Shown here piece by piece: positions 18,791 to 25,687 of a stretch of 64,000 nucleotides of DNA. The notes beneath the pieces were generated by a model that had not been told where the DNA came from, ran no database searches, and saw only the letters and a program-made list of their open reading frames with translations. Origin of the DNA: a virus; the IMG/VR virus record IMGVR_UViG_3300031951_000074, positions 27,615-91,614 of that record. One strand, 5' to 3'. Within the stretch, counting starts at the first letter, position 1, and each line of letters begins with the position of its first letter. The translations under genes and the position numbers were made by a program.

Positions 18791-18794
18791 AATC

Positions 18795-19262
18795 ATGGAA
18801 CAAGTATTGTGGATTTTAGGGTTCTTGCCCAAAGCTTTCTGGTTTCTTTTGTTGATAATCTCTTTTTTAGTGTTGTTATTGAATAGGCTTTTAAATAAAA
18901 TTCCAGGATTTTATTTGTACAGTGGTTACATAAAAACCGCCTCCGTAATAGCACTGATTGTTTCTTCTTGGTTTATTGGATACAACTACAATGAAACCAA
19001 GTGGCAAACAGAAATAAAAGAAACAAAACAAAAGATAGAAGTACTGGAACAAAAGAATAAAGACTTGAGTAACACACTAGAAACCCGTTCTCAAGAAAAG
19101 ATTGTTGAAATACAAGAAAAAACAAGAAACGTAATAAAGTTTGTAGAAAAGCAAGTGCTCCAAGACAAAGAAGTAATTAAGTATGTAGAAAGTTGTCCAA
19201 AACTGCCAGATGCTGTATTAGAAGCACATAATAGAGCAGCTCACTTGGAGAAGCAAAAATGA
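18795..19262 (+). CDS. Inner-membrane spanin-like protein
   Basis: 155 residues. Two hydrophobic helices (about 4-32 and 46-62) are followed by a long periplasmic coiled coil (about 66-125: TEIKETKQKIEVLEQKNKDL) and a Cys-containing tail. An inner spanin (Rz-like) normally has one membrane helix and a coiled coil, so the two-helix start is unusual. The overlapping downstream lipoprotein and adjoining endolysin support a lysis role. In this model it links to the outer spanin to fuse inner and outer membranes. Confidence 0.6.
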   Translation: MEQVLWILGFLPKAFWFLLLIISFLVLLLNRLLNKIPGFYLYSGYIKTASVIALIVSSWFIGYNYNETKWQTEIKETKQKIEVLEQKNKDLSNTLETRSQEKIVEIQEKTRNVIKFVEKQVLQDKEVIKYVESCPKLPDAVLEAHNRAAHLEKQK

Positions 19263-19516
19263 AAATTTTTGTAGGTTTAGTACTGAGTTTGTTATTAACC
19301 GGCTGTTGGAAAACTATTCCCACTTTTCCAACACCTCCGCCTTCAGCCATGGAAAGTTGCCCCGTTTTAGAAAAAGCAAATGACGCAGATTTAGAGTCTT
19401 TTATTAAAACAGTAATAAAAAACTATGAGTCTTATTATTTGTGTAAAAATAAAACAGATACTTGGATAAAGTGGTATAGTGATACTTCAAAAAACTATAA
19501 GGAATCTATTAAATGA
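19259..19516 (+). CDS. Outer-membrane lipoprotein, candidate o-spanin
   Basis: 85 residues. The signal peptide ends in a clear lipobox, LLLTGC, with the lipidated Cys at residue 16. The mature part starts with a Pro-rich stretch (TIPTFPTPPPSA), typical of o-spanins, and has a pair of Cys residues. It overlaps the preceding gene by 4 bp and the endolysin by 4 bp. Partner of the i-spanin-like protein by position; the assignment is inference from architecture. Confidence 0.65.
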   Translation: MKIFVGLVLSLLLTGCWKTIPTFPTPPPSAMESCPVLEKANDADLESFIKTVIKNYESYYLCKNKTDTWIKWYSDTSKNYKESIK

Positions 19517-20124
19517 TTTCAGAAGATAAATTAAAGGAATTGATTCCTAAAAACAAATATGTCCCTCAGTGGTCAAAAGCTTTGAATTTAATACTTCCAG
19601 ACTACGAGATTAATAGTACACTGAGAATTGCTGCATTTTTAGCACAGTGTATTCATGAAAGTGGTGGTTTTATTTTCTTAACAGAAAACTTAAACTACAA
19701 GGCTGAAAGTTTAATGAGAGTATGGCCACGTCATTTCCCTACTTTAGAAATTGCAAAAAGCTATGAGCGTAATCCACAAAAGATTGCAAATAAGGCGTAC
19801 GCAAACAGAATGGGTAATGGGGATGAAAACAGTGGCGACGGTTGGCGATACTGCGGACGCGGGTTAATTCAATTGACTGGTAAATCAAACTATCAAGCAT
19901 TTGCAGACTCAATTGAAACACCACTACAAGATATTCCAGAGTATCTTCAGACATTTGAAGGAGCAGTTCAAAGTGCTTGCTGGTTCTGGGAAACAAATAA
20001 CTTGAATGTGTTAGCTGACAAAAAAGATATTTTGGGATTAACTAAAAAGATCAATGGCGGAACTATTGGATTAGATGATAGAATAAAACACTACGAACAT
20101 GCACTCCATGTTTTAGGAGGCTAA
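19513..20124 (+). CDS. Endolysin, GH19 (chitinase/lysozyme-like) family
   Basis: 203 residues. Motifs: LAQCIHESGGFIFLTENLNY with the catalytic Glu in HESGGF, then NRMGNGDENSGDGWRYCGRG, LIQLTGKSNYQAF and FWETNNLNVLADKKD. These define phage GH19 lysozymes, which cleave the glycan of peptidoglycan. There is no signal peptide, so export through a holin is expected. The start overlaps the lipoprotein stop (ATGA). Confidence 0.92.
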   Translation: MISEDKLKELIPKNKYVPQWSKALNLILPDYEINSTLRIAAFLAQCIHESGGFIFLTENLNYKAESLMRVWPRHFPTLEIAKSYERNPQKIANKAYANRMGNGDENSGDGWRYCGRGLIQLTGKSNYQAFADSIETPLQDIPEYLQTFEGAVQSACWFWETNNLNVLADKKDILGLTKKINGGTIGLDDRIKHYEHALHVLGG

Positions 20125-20126
20125 TA

Positions 20127-20426
20127 ATGTTAAACGACAAAAAATTGTTTTTGGGATTATTGGCACTATTAATAATTCCTATCACGGCATCCTTTATAAT
20201 GTTTGGAAAAGATCATTTTAGATATCAATGTCAGGATCCAAAAAATTGGAGCTCAGAACAGTGTAAGCCGCCTATATGTGATGTTACGCGCTCTTGCCCA
20301 GAACACGTATTTAAAGGTCAAAGAGATCCGCGATTAGGGCCACCACCACCAGTCGTATTTACCGCACAGCCTCCAAGCTGTCCTAGTAGTTGTGTTGCAG
20401 GAGCACAAGATGGAAAACAAAAATAA
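20127..20426 (+). CDS. Small membrane protein, Cys- and Pro-rich
   Basis: 99 residues. One N-terminal membrane helix (LFLGLLALLIIPITASFIMF) is followed by a periplasmic-type segment with six Cys (YQCQDP, QCKPPICDV, RSCPEH, PSCPSSC) and a PPPPVV run. It starts 2 bp after the endolysin, with AGGAGG as ribosome site. A role in lysis or envelope remodelling is plausible from position only. Confidence 0.65.
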   Translation: MLNDKKLFLGLLALLIIPITASFIMFGKDHFRYQCQDPKNWSSEQCKPPICDVTRSCPEHVFKGQRDPRLGPPPPVVFTAQPPSCPSSCVAGAQDGKQK

Positions 20427-20826
20427 TTTTATGTACACAGAAGAACAGCTCATGGCAAGATTAAAGTTTTTTATAGGTGTATGTCTTGCACTAACACTGT
20501 TCGGAATTGTGTTTGTGGTACTGTACAGCATTATATTTGTTGCTCAACCATTGAATGCAATAAGTCCAATAGATCAAAAGTTCTTTGAATTGATTGTTCC
20601 TATCGCAACTTTTTTGACTGGTACATTGAGCGGTATTATGTTGGCTGGCAATAAAAAAGAAGATCAAGAAGCAATGTTGAGTGCTCAAAAACTGGCAAAC
20701 GACAACTTTGCAGAAACAAAAAAGACTATTGCACGAGTTCATGAAGAAAAAAAGGAACCGGCTTTAGGTCTTCCACAACCACAAGTGTTAAAAGCCCCCA
20801 TCCAACCACCACATCCGGAGATTTAA
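20410..20826 (+). CDS. Two-helix membrane protein, candidate holin
   Basis: 138 residues from ATG at 20410 (MENKNNFMYTEEQ), chosen because GCAGGAG lies at the right distance; an in-frame ATG at 20392 lacks one. Two membrane helices (about 20-43 and 60-78: IVPIATFLTGTLSGIMLAG) with charged ends, followed by a soluble Lys/Glu-rich tail ending QPPHPEI. Location after the endolysin makes it the best holin candidate in the window, though proteins of this type are annotated only as membrane proteins in other phages. Confidence 0.6.
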   Translation: MENKNNFMYTEEQLMARLKFFIGVCLALTLFGIVFVVLYSIIFVAQPLNAISPIDQKFFELIVPIATFLTGTLSGIMLAGNKKEDQEAMLSAQKLANDNFAETKKTIARVHEEKKEPALGLPQPQVLKAPIQPPHPEI

Positions 20827-20827
20827 A

Positions 20828-21025
20828 ATGAAAAAAGTTTTTGCACTGTTAGTTTCTTTTAGTTTGTTGATGCCGGTATATGCGGCAGAAACAAAAGAAG
20901 TATGTAAGCCCAAGATGACAAAAGATAACAAAGAGGTTTTGGATAAAAATAAGAAACCTGTTATGGACTGCAAAAAAATAAAAGTTCATAAAAAGCATGA
21001 AGGAACTCCTGTACCTTCAAAATAA
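20828..21025 (+). CDS. Small secreted basic protein
   Basis: 65 residues. The Sec signal peptide (KKVFALLVSFSLLMPVYA, cut after AYA-like site near residue 19) is followed by a Lys-rich mature part of about 45 residues with two Cys. Starts 1 bp after the previous stop. Periplasmic location predicted; function unknown. Confidence 0.65.
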   Translation: MKKVFALLVSFSLLMPVYAAETKEVCKPKMTKDNKEVLDKNKKPVMDCKKIKVHKKHEGTPVPSK

Positions 21026-21048
21026 TCTTTAACTAACCAAGGAATAGC

Positions 21049-21735
21049 ATGGCAGTATCAAGTGGTAAAAAAGCTAGAAAAGCTCATAACTCGGAAGACT
21101 CTTTTTTTGCAACAGAATTTAAAGAAGTCAAACCACTTAATTATATCCAAGAAACATATTTAGATGCTATAAAACATAACGATATAGTGTTTGGTGTAGG
21201 AAGTGCGGGTACTGGTAAAACCTACATTGCTGCAAATTATGCGGCACATGAACTGTATCACAGAAACATAGAAAAAGTAATATTAACACGCCCAAACATT
21301 GAAACAGGTAAAAGTTTGGGCTTCTTACCGGGTACATTGGAAGAAAAATATCAACCATACTTAGAACCATTTGACTCAATATTTTCTAGATCTCTTGGCA
21401 AAGGATTTTACGAATACTGCTTGAAGAACAAAAGAATTGAGCCACGCCCATTGGGCTTTATGAGAGGAACTACGTTTGAAAATTGTGTTGTTTTAGTCGA
21501 CGAAGCTCAAAATTGCACAAAGACCGAACTAAAAATGTTATTGACAAGAGCAGGTAGAAATTGTAAAATAATAGTTTCAGGAGACACCGACCAGTGTGAT
21601 ATTGAAAACAGTGGCCTGCAGGATGCAGTGAACAGACTGAGTCACATAGAAGGAGTAGAAGTAGTTCGCTTCTTAGACTCTGACATTGTTCGCAGTAGAC
21701 TTTGTAAGAATATAATTATGGCTTATAGGAATTAA
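21049..21735 (+). CDS. phoH: PhoH-like P-loop ATPase
   Basis: 228 residues. Walker A GSAGTGKT (about 53-60) and Walker B VVLVDEAQN, with RP...TGKSLGFLPGTLEEK and GDTDQCD, are diagnostic of PhoH. In phages PhoH proteins are common in aquatic isolates; an RNA-related helicase/nuclease role is proposed but not settled. The N-terminal 30 residues are a basic extension. It ends 1 bp before the next gene. Confidence 0.92.
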   Translation: MAVSSGKKARKAHNSEDSFFATEFKEVKPLNYIQETYLDAIKHNDIVFGVGSAGTGKTYIAANYAAHELYHRNIEKVILTRPNIETGKSLGFLPGTLEEKYQPYLEPFDSIFSRSLGKGFYEYCLKNKRIEPRPLGFMRGTTFENCVVLVDEAQNCTKTELKMLLTRAGRNCKIIVSGDTDQCDIENSGLQDAVNRLSHIEGVEVVRFLDSDIVRSRLCKNIIMAYRN

Positions 21736-21736
21736 A

Positions 21737-22507
21737 ATGGAAGAACTAAAAAGTTGCCCTGTTGGTACACTGTACTCAGAGGTAAATCTACAAAATCATA
21801 TTTTTGCCTTAGAACTTGGTGAGTACGGACCAGCAGACCCTCGTCAGCCCAACACAGAGTTTTGGCAAAACAAAATGAAGATCTGGGATGTAAATGAGGG
21901 CACCGCAATAATGAGAGTTTGCACCAGCTGTCATTTTGCAGATAAAACTGCAGAAATGCAAGACTGCATTATTGAGGGACCAGGCGGCGAGTTCAAAGAA
22001 AGCGATCTTCCATTGAACCCTGTTTGGGCAGAGATTGATGGATTACCATACTACTACTGTACCAGATGGAACATGACAATCAATCCATTACGTACATGCA
22101 ATGGTTGGCAACCAGAAGACTGGGAACCAGACGAAGACGAAGACGAGGAACACTCTAAAAACTACGTCGAAAAAGCACTTACTTACAAACCTACAACCGG
22201 AATGGCAAGTGCAGCAAGACGAGCATTAAAGTGGAAAGACGAAGGTCGTCGTGGTGGTACACGAGTAGGATTGGCACGAGCCAATCAGCTTGTACGCCGT
22301 GAAAACCTGAGTGAGAGTACTGTGTTACGCATGTATTCTTTCTTTAGTCGACACGCTGTTGACAAACAAGCAACAGGATTTAGTAGTGGCGAAGAAGGTT
22401 TTCCTAGCCCTGGCCGAGTTGCGTGGGACTTGTGGGGTGGTGACGCTGGCGAGAGTTGGAGCAAAGCCAAGCGTGATCAAATCATGAGAAGACGAGAAAG
22501 CAAGTAA
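21737..22507 (+). CDS. Protein with Cys cluster and capsid-protease-associated C-terminal domain
   Basis: 256 residues. The N-terminal half has several Cys (RVCTSCHFADKTAEMQDC, YYYCTRWNM, RTCNGWQ), possibly metal-binding. After an acidic linker (EPDEDEDEEH) comes a C-terminal domain of about 90 residues: GMASAARRALKWKDEGRRGG, VGLARANQLVRRENLSESTV, MYSFFSRHAVDK, RVAWDLWGGDAG. This domain is usually found attached to phage head-maturation proteases or portal-region proteins; its function is not established. It is the last gene on the plus strand. Confidence 0.75.
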   Translation: MEELKSCPVGTLYSEVNLQNHIFALELGEYGPADPRQPNTEFWQNKMKIWDVNEGTAIMRVCTSCHFADKTAEMQDCIIEGPGGEFKESDLPLNPVWAEIDGLPYYYCTRWNMTINPLRTCNGWQPEDWEPDEDEDEEHSKNYVEKALTYKPTTGMASAARRALKWKDEGRRGGTRVGLARANQLVRRENLSESTVLRMYSFFSRHAVDKQATGFSSGEEGFPSPGRVAWDLWGGDAGESWSKAKRDQIMRRRESK

Positions 22508-22510
22508 ATA

Positions 22511-22546
22511 AAAAAGCCCGCTTAGATAATACTAAGCGGGCTTTTT
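22511..22546. terminator. Bidirectional terminator between convergent transcripts
   Basis: AAAAAGCCCGCTTAG and CTAAGCGGGCTTTTT form a perfect 15 bp stem with a 6-nt loop and T runs on both strands. It stops the late plus-strand transcript and the minus-strand transcript that meets it here. Confidence 0.95.
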
Positions 22547-22549
22547 GTT

Positions 22550-22759
22550 TTAGTCGTCGTGTTCATGAACAAGGTGTTTGTAGTGTTTCATTGTTAACAC
22601 AGCACCCTTCTTTTCTTCTGTTAAACGCACAATCTTTTCCATTAATTCGTGCAAGTCTTCGTCTGTTGCATCTGTTGCGTATTCCATAAGCCGTAGCAGC
22701 AGTGGAATATTTAGTTTAACAACATCTTCTGTATCCTGACGTACAATAAATAGCATCAT
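22550..22759 (-). CDS. Small helical hypothetical protein
   Basis: 69 residues (MMLFIVRQDTEDVVKLNIPL, then LHELMEKIVRLTEEKKGAV), predicted helical, ending in HEHDD. It is the last minus-strand gene before the convergent terminator. Not recognised. Confidence 0.6.
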   Translation of the reverse strand: MMLFIVRQDTEDVVKLNIPLLLRLMEYATDATDEDLHELMEKIVRLTEEKKGAVLTMKHYKHLVHEHDD

Positions 22760-22775
22760 GATCTTGTGCTTTCAA

Positions 22776-23180
22776 TTAAACTGCGTTCCAGTTTGTTCCA
22801 TTAAAAACTAATGTAACACTTCCGTCTGTTGCTGCTAAAATTGTATAGCTTGCTGCATTTTCAATCGTTTCTGCTCCGTTTGGAACAATGGTAATGTCAC
22901 TTGTTTGACCGGCTTCTGATTTGATTACAACTGTTCTGCCATTAGTGCCTGCAGTTAGGTTGATCGTAACACCACCCCCAGCCCCTTGCACGCCCAAATA
23001 ATAATTTGGAGTAGTACCAGCACTGTCCAGTGTATACGGACTGGCTGCATCAGTAACTGTGTAAACATTAACAGTGTCGTTTCCTACAACAGAAATGATA
23101 CCGTTGGTTACACTGATATTTGTTCCAACTTTAACTACACCGTAGCCTGTAGTTGAGGCTAATGGACTATTGAATGCCAT
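22776..23180 (-). CDS. Virion-like beta protein, paralogue of gene at 23505
   Basis: 134 residues. Starts MAFNSPLASTTGYGVVKVGTNISVTNGIIS, a fibre-attachment motif shared with the 23505 gene (ATDYGVVKVGSGISVTNGIIS). The rest is a small strand-rich domain (VTINLTAGTNGRTVVIKSEA, ending LVFNGTNWNAV) that also matches the tail of the 24059 protein. Probably a small structural or decoration protein, encoded unusually on the early strand. Confidence 0.7.
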   Translation of the reverse strand: MAFNSPLASTTGYGVVKVGTNISVTNGIISVVGNDTVNVYTVTDAASPYTLDSAGTTPNYYLGVQGAGGGVTINLTAGTNGRTVVIKSEAGQTSDITIVPNGAETIENAASYTILAATDGSVTLVFNGTNWNAV

Positions 23181-23197
23181 GATTTTTTCCTTTAGAG

Positions 23198-23503
23198 TTA
23201 TCCTGCTATTGTTTTCCAGTTAATACCGTCATATAATAACAACAGTCGGCCGAACTGGGTGTTTATAATAGCAAATGCTGCACCATCAACGGTCTTGCCA
23301 CCAGGTGCTGTGATTGTAATTGGGTTGACTTTGGAATTGCCCGAAAAATCTTTGACGTAATAACTTCTGCCTTTTTTGTCGCCAGAAACTGCTGGTAGTA
23401 TTATGGACGAACTTGTGGCCACATTACTCAGTATTACTTCGTCATCGGTAGTAATGATATAAGGAGTAGTGGTAATTATTTTGGTATCATAATTTATGGC
23501 CAT
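23198..23503 (-). CDS. Virion-like small beta domain protein
   Basis: 101 residues. ITTDDEVILSNVATSSSIIL, then GRSYYVKDFSGNSKVNPITI and LLLLYDGINWKTIAG, is the same beta-domain pattern that ends the genes on either side. It probably arose by duplication within this block. Preceded by AGGATAGACT-type leader; structural role inferred. Confidence 0.65.
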   Translation of the reverse strand: MAINYDTKIITTTPYIITTDDEVILSNVATSSSIILPAVSGDKKGRSYYVKDFSGNSKVNPITITAPGGKTVDGAAFAIINTQFGRLLLLYDGINWKTIAG

Positions 23504-23504
23504 T

Positions 23505-24062
23505 TTAGTCTATCCTTGTTACCGTGACTTTGGCAGCATACCCAGTTGGTCGTGTTGGATTAACCTGTGCAGCAATAGGAGAAAAACCGGTTGTTATATC
23601 GGGACTACTCCAGCACATTTGAATATTATCACCAGCTGATAGTGCTAGTGTAAAATTACCACTTAAAAATACAATAGATAACACGTTGGTTAGTTGCAGC
23701 TCTTGAGTACTACCAACCACATCTACACCGTTTTTTCTTAACCAAATACTAAGCGTTGCAGTTCCACCACTGGTTTTTGTAGTAATTAAATCAAATATTT
23801 GAGTGTATGTTCCAGCATTGCTGACAACAATACTATCACCGCCGCCAATGCTAACACCATTTGAAGGACCCAAAGTATCAAAGGTTACTATGTTGACTGC
23901 ATTAGCAACTGGATTGGACTGAGGTGTACTGCTACTAATAAAACCGTAATTGTTAGATCCCGCAGCTCCAGCACTGATTATTCCATTTGTTACACTAATA
24001 CCACTTCCTACTTTTACGACTCCATAGTCTGTGGCACTAGCTATATTCTGATTGTAGCTCAT
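23505..24062 (-). CDS. Virion-like protein with TNF/C1q-like beta fold
   Basis: 185 residues from ATG at 24062 ([20 protein letters not shown]), which overlaps the upstream stop as ATGA; an upstream in-frame ATG at 24074 was rejected for that reason. The C-terminal about 130 residues (NVVTF-like strand, GDSIVVSNAGTYTQIFDLIT, LSIWLRKNGVDV, GDNIQMCWSS) follow the jelly-roll pattern of phage head or tail decoration proteins (BclA/C1q-like). Confidence 0.68.
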   Translation of the reverse strand: MSYNQNIASATDYGVVKVGSGISVTNGIISAGAAGSNNYGFISSSTPQSNPVANAVNIVTFDTLGPSNGVSIGGGDSIVVSNAGTYTQIFDLITTKTSGGTATLSIWLRKNGVDVVGSTQELQLTNVLSIVFLSGNFTLALSAGDNIQMCWSSPDITTGFSPIAAQVNPTRPTGYAAKVTVTRID

Positions 24063-24553
24063 ACCACGTTCCATTCTATTCCGTTGTAGATCAAACTAAT
24101 AGATCCCCAGTCTGTATTTAGAGTATAACTTGGTTGAATATCTATTGTTGAGGACGTTGCAGTTATTGTAATAGGATTTGTATTTGCAGCTCCAACACTA
24201 TCTTTTACAATAAACACTTTGCCTAGAGTACCAGCTGGTAAGTTTATTGTAACTGTGCCATCATAAATAACGCCTAAAAAGTATTCGTCAACAGTGGCGT
24301 TGTATGTGGGGTCGTCTATTAAAGTAACAGGAACGTTTGCAAGTGTGCCGGGGGGTCCTTGTGGACCTTCTGGTCCCTGCGGCCCTGGCGGACCCGGTGG
24401 TCCAGGAGGACCAAGCATACCGCCGTTATAATTAATAAAAAGGTCATTATCTTCGAGTAGGGGTGGCGGAGAACATGGAGCTACTGGCGGTACTGGAGGT
24501 ATTACAGGACACCAACCAATAATGGGCAATAAGTGCTGTCTTTGGTTTATCAT
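24059..24553 (-). CDS. Collagen-like virion protein
   Basis: 164 residues. The N-terminus is Pro-rich ([20 protein letters not shown]) and leads into a collagen-like run of Gly-X-Y triplets ([19 protein letters not shown]). A C-terminal beta domain ([33 protein letters not shown]) is homologous to those in the two small neighbours. The collagen triplets would trimerise a stalk that displays the beta domain. Confidence 0.72.
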   Translation of the reverse strand: MINQRQHLLPIIGWCPVIPPVPPVAPCSPPPLLEDNDLFINYNGGMLGPPGPPGPPGPQGPEGPQGPPGTLANVPVTLIDDPTYNATVDEYFLGVIYDGTVTINLPAGTLGKVFIVKDSVGAANTNPITITATSSTIDIQPSYTLNTDWGSISLIYNGIEWNVV

Positions 24554-24564
24554 AGATAACTCCT

Positions 24565-24600
24565 AGTAAAAGCGCCCCCAGGTCTTTTGAACATGGGGGC
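24565..24600 (-). terminator. Rho-independent terminator
   Basis: On the minus strand GCCCCCA (24600-24594) pairs with TGGGGGC (24580-24574), and TTTTAC follows at 24570-24565. It lies just after the gene at 24618 and would attenuate transcription into the collagen-like block. Confidence 0.7.
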
Positions 24601-24617
24601 CAACCGTTAATTAGAGA

Positions 24618-25517
24618 TTATCTAATATTTGTATTTGTGTTTGCTGGATTAGCGGTTTGTGTTCCACTACCAACATTGATTGCTGAGTTAGTGCTCTGAA
24701 TTTGTTGGGCAATACCCCAGAGAGCATTGTAAAGCTGACCGTATTGTTGTTGCTGTTGAGCTTGCTGTTGCATCTGATTGATGTTGTTGGTTGTGTTGAC
24801 CTCAACACCACGAGTACGTTCGGCTGTATCGAAACGTGCCTGTAGAGCAATAACTGCTGCATTAGCATCGCTTAGCTGACGATTTAGTGTGGCCTCATAC
24901 TGTTGAGTAATAAGAGCACGTGTTTTTTCGCCGTCGTTAGAAATGTCTTTGGACAGTTCGTAACGATTTTGCATTACTTGCTGCTGAACACCATTTAACT
25001 GCTGAGAAAGCATCATTGTGCCTTGACTAACATTGTCTTTGACACCTTGAATAGCAATTAGATTTGCGCTAGTAGCTGAGTTAATTGCATTTGTTAGCTG
25101 GCCTGTTTGTGTGGCATTGCTAGTTTCTGTGGTTGCAGTGCCTAGAGCAACAGAACGATTAACATCGCCAATTGCTTGCATGAGGCTCATGTTAGCGTCA
25201 ACTTGCTCAGGCGGACTACGTAGAGTTGCTCCAGCACCACTGCCGTCGTTTCCGAAAAAGTTTCCGTTGTTGCGTAGAAGGCTTCCGAGGATAAGACCTC
25301 CAATTAGTCCGCCTCCGCCACCGCCCCCGAAAAGACCGTCGCCGCCGCCGCCGCCGCCCATAATCATGCTTGGAGTTAATACTTCTGCCATTTCATTTTC
25401 CTTTTCAGTAATTTTATCAGCCAGTTTCTTGTAATAACGCTTAGCTGATTCTTCTAATTTTCTTACATCTGCTGCTATGCTGTCCATAGTAGCAGGTACA
25501 ACTGCTTCTTCTGCCAT
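24618..25517 (-). CDS. Gly-rich, Gln-rich coiled-coil virion-like protein
   Basis: 299 residues from ATG at 25517 (MAEEAVVPATMDSIAADVRK), chosen because AAGGAAGG precedes it; the frame stays open upstream across a terminator and promoter that cannot be coding. Features: an N-terminal helix, a hydrophobic poly-Gly segment (GGGGGGGLIGGLILGSLL, about 80-97), a long helical part with NMSLMQAIGDVNRSVA and NAAVIALQARFDTAERTRGV, and a Gln-rich tail. Similar proteins occur near tail genes in several aquatic phages. Function unknown; possibly a structural scaffold. Confidence 0.65.
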   Translation of the reverse strand: MAEEAVVPATMDSIAADVRKLEESAKRYYKKLADKITEKENEMAEVLTPSMIMGGGGGGDGLFGGGGGGGLIGGLILGSLLRNNGNFFGNDGSGAGATLRSPPEQVDANMSLMQAIGDVNRSVALGTATTETSNATQTGQLTNAINSATSANLIAIQGVKDNVSQGTMMLSQQLNGVQQQVMQNRYELSKDISNDGEKTRALITQQYEATLNRQLSDANAAVIALQARFDTAERTRGVEVNTTNNINQMQQQAQQQQQYGQLYNALWGIAQQIQSTNSAINVGSGTQTANPANTNTNIR

Positions 25518-25596
25518 ATTTTCCTTCCTTTGTAAGTTTTGCAGGAAGTTCGTTTCGTTGATTTTTATATTTGTTATTTTACCACCAACTTTTACT

Positions 25597-25625
25597 ATTA
25601 TACTATTTTTGCTGGTAAAAAACAA
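25597..25625 (-). promoter_or_regulatory. Sigma70 promoter for the gene at 24618
   Basis: On the minus strand TTGTTT (25625-25620), 17 bp, TATAAT (25602-25597). It sits between the terminator of the nucleotide operon and the ATG at 25517, so the virion-like block 22550-25517 has its own promoter. Confidence 0.75.
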
Positions 25626-25650
25626 TATGTAATTTTTTATGACAATAAAA

Positions 25651-25686
25651 AAAAAAAAGCCTGCTAAAAATTTAGCAGGCTTTTTT
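25651..25686. terminator. Terminator after the ribonucleotide reductase operon
   Basis: GCCTGCTAAA (25659-25668) pairs with TTTAGCAGGC (25671-25680), flanked by long A and T runs. It follows the nrdJ stop at 25688 on the minus strand. Confidence 0.9.
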
Positions 25687-25687
25687 G

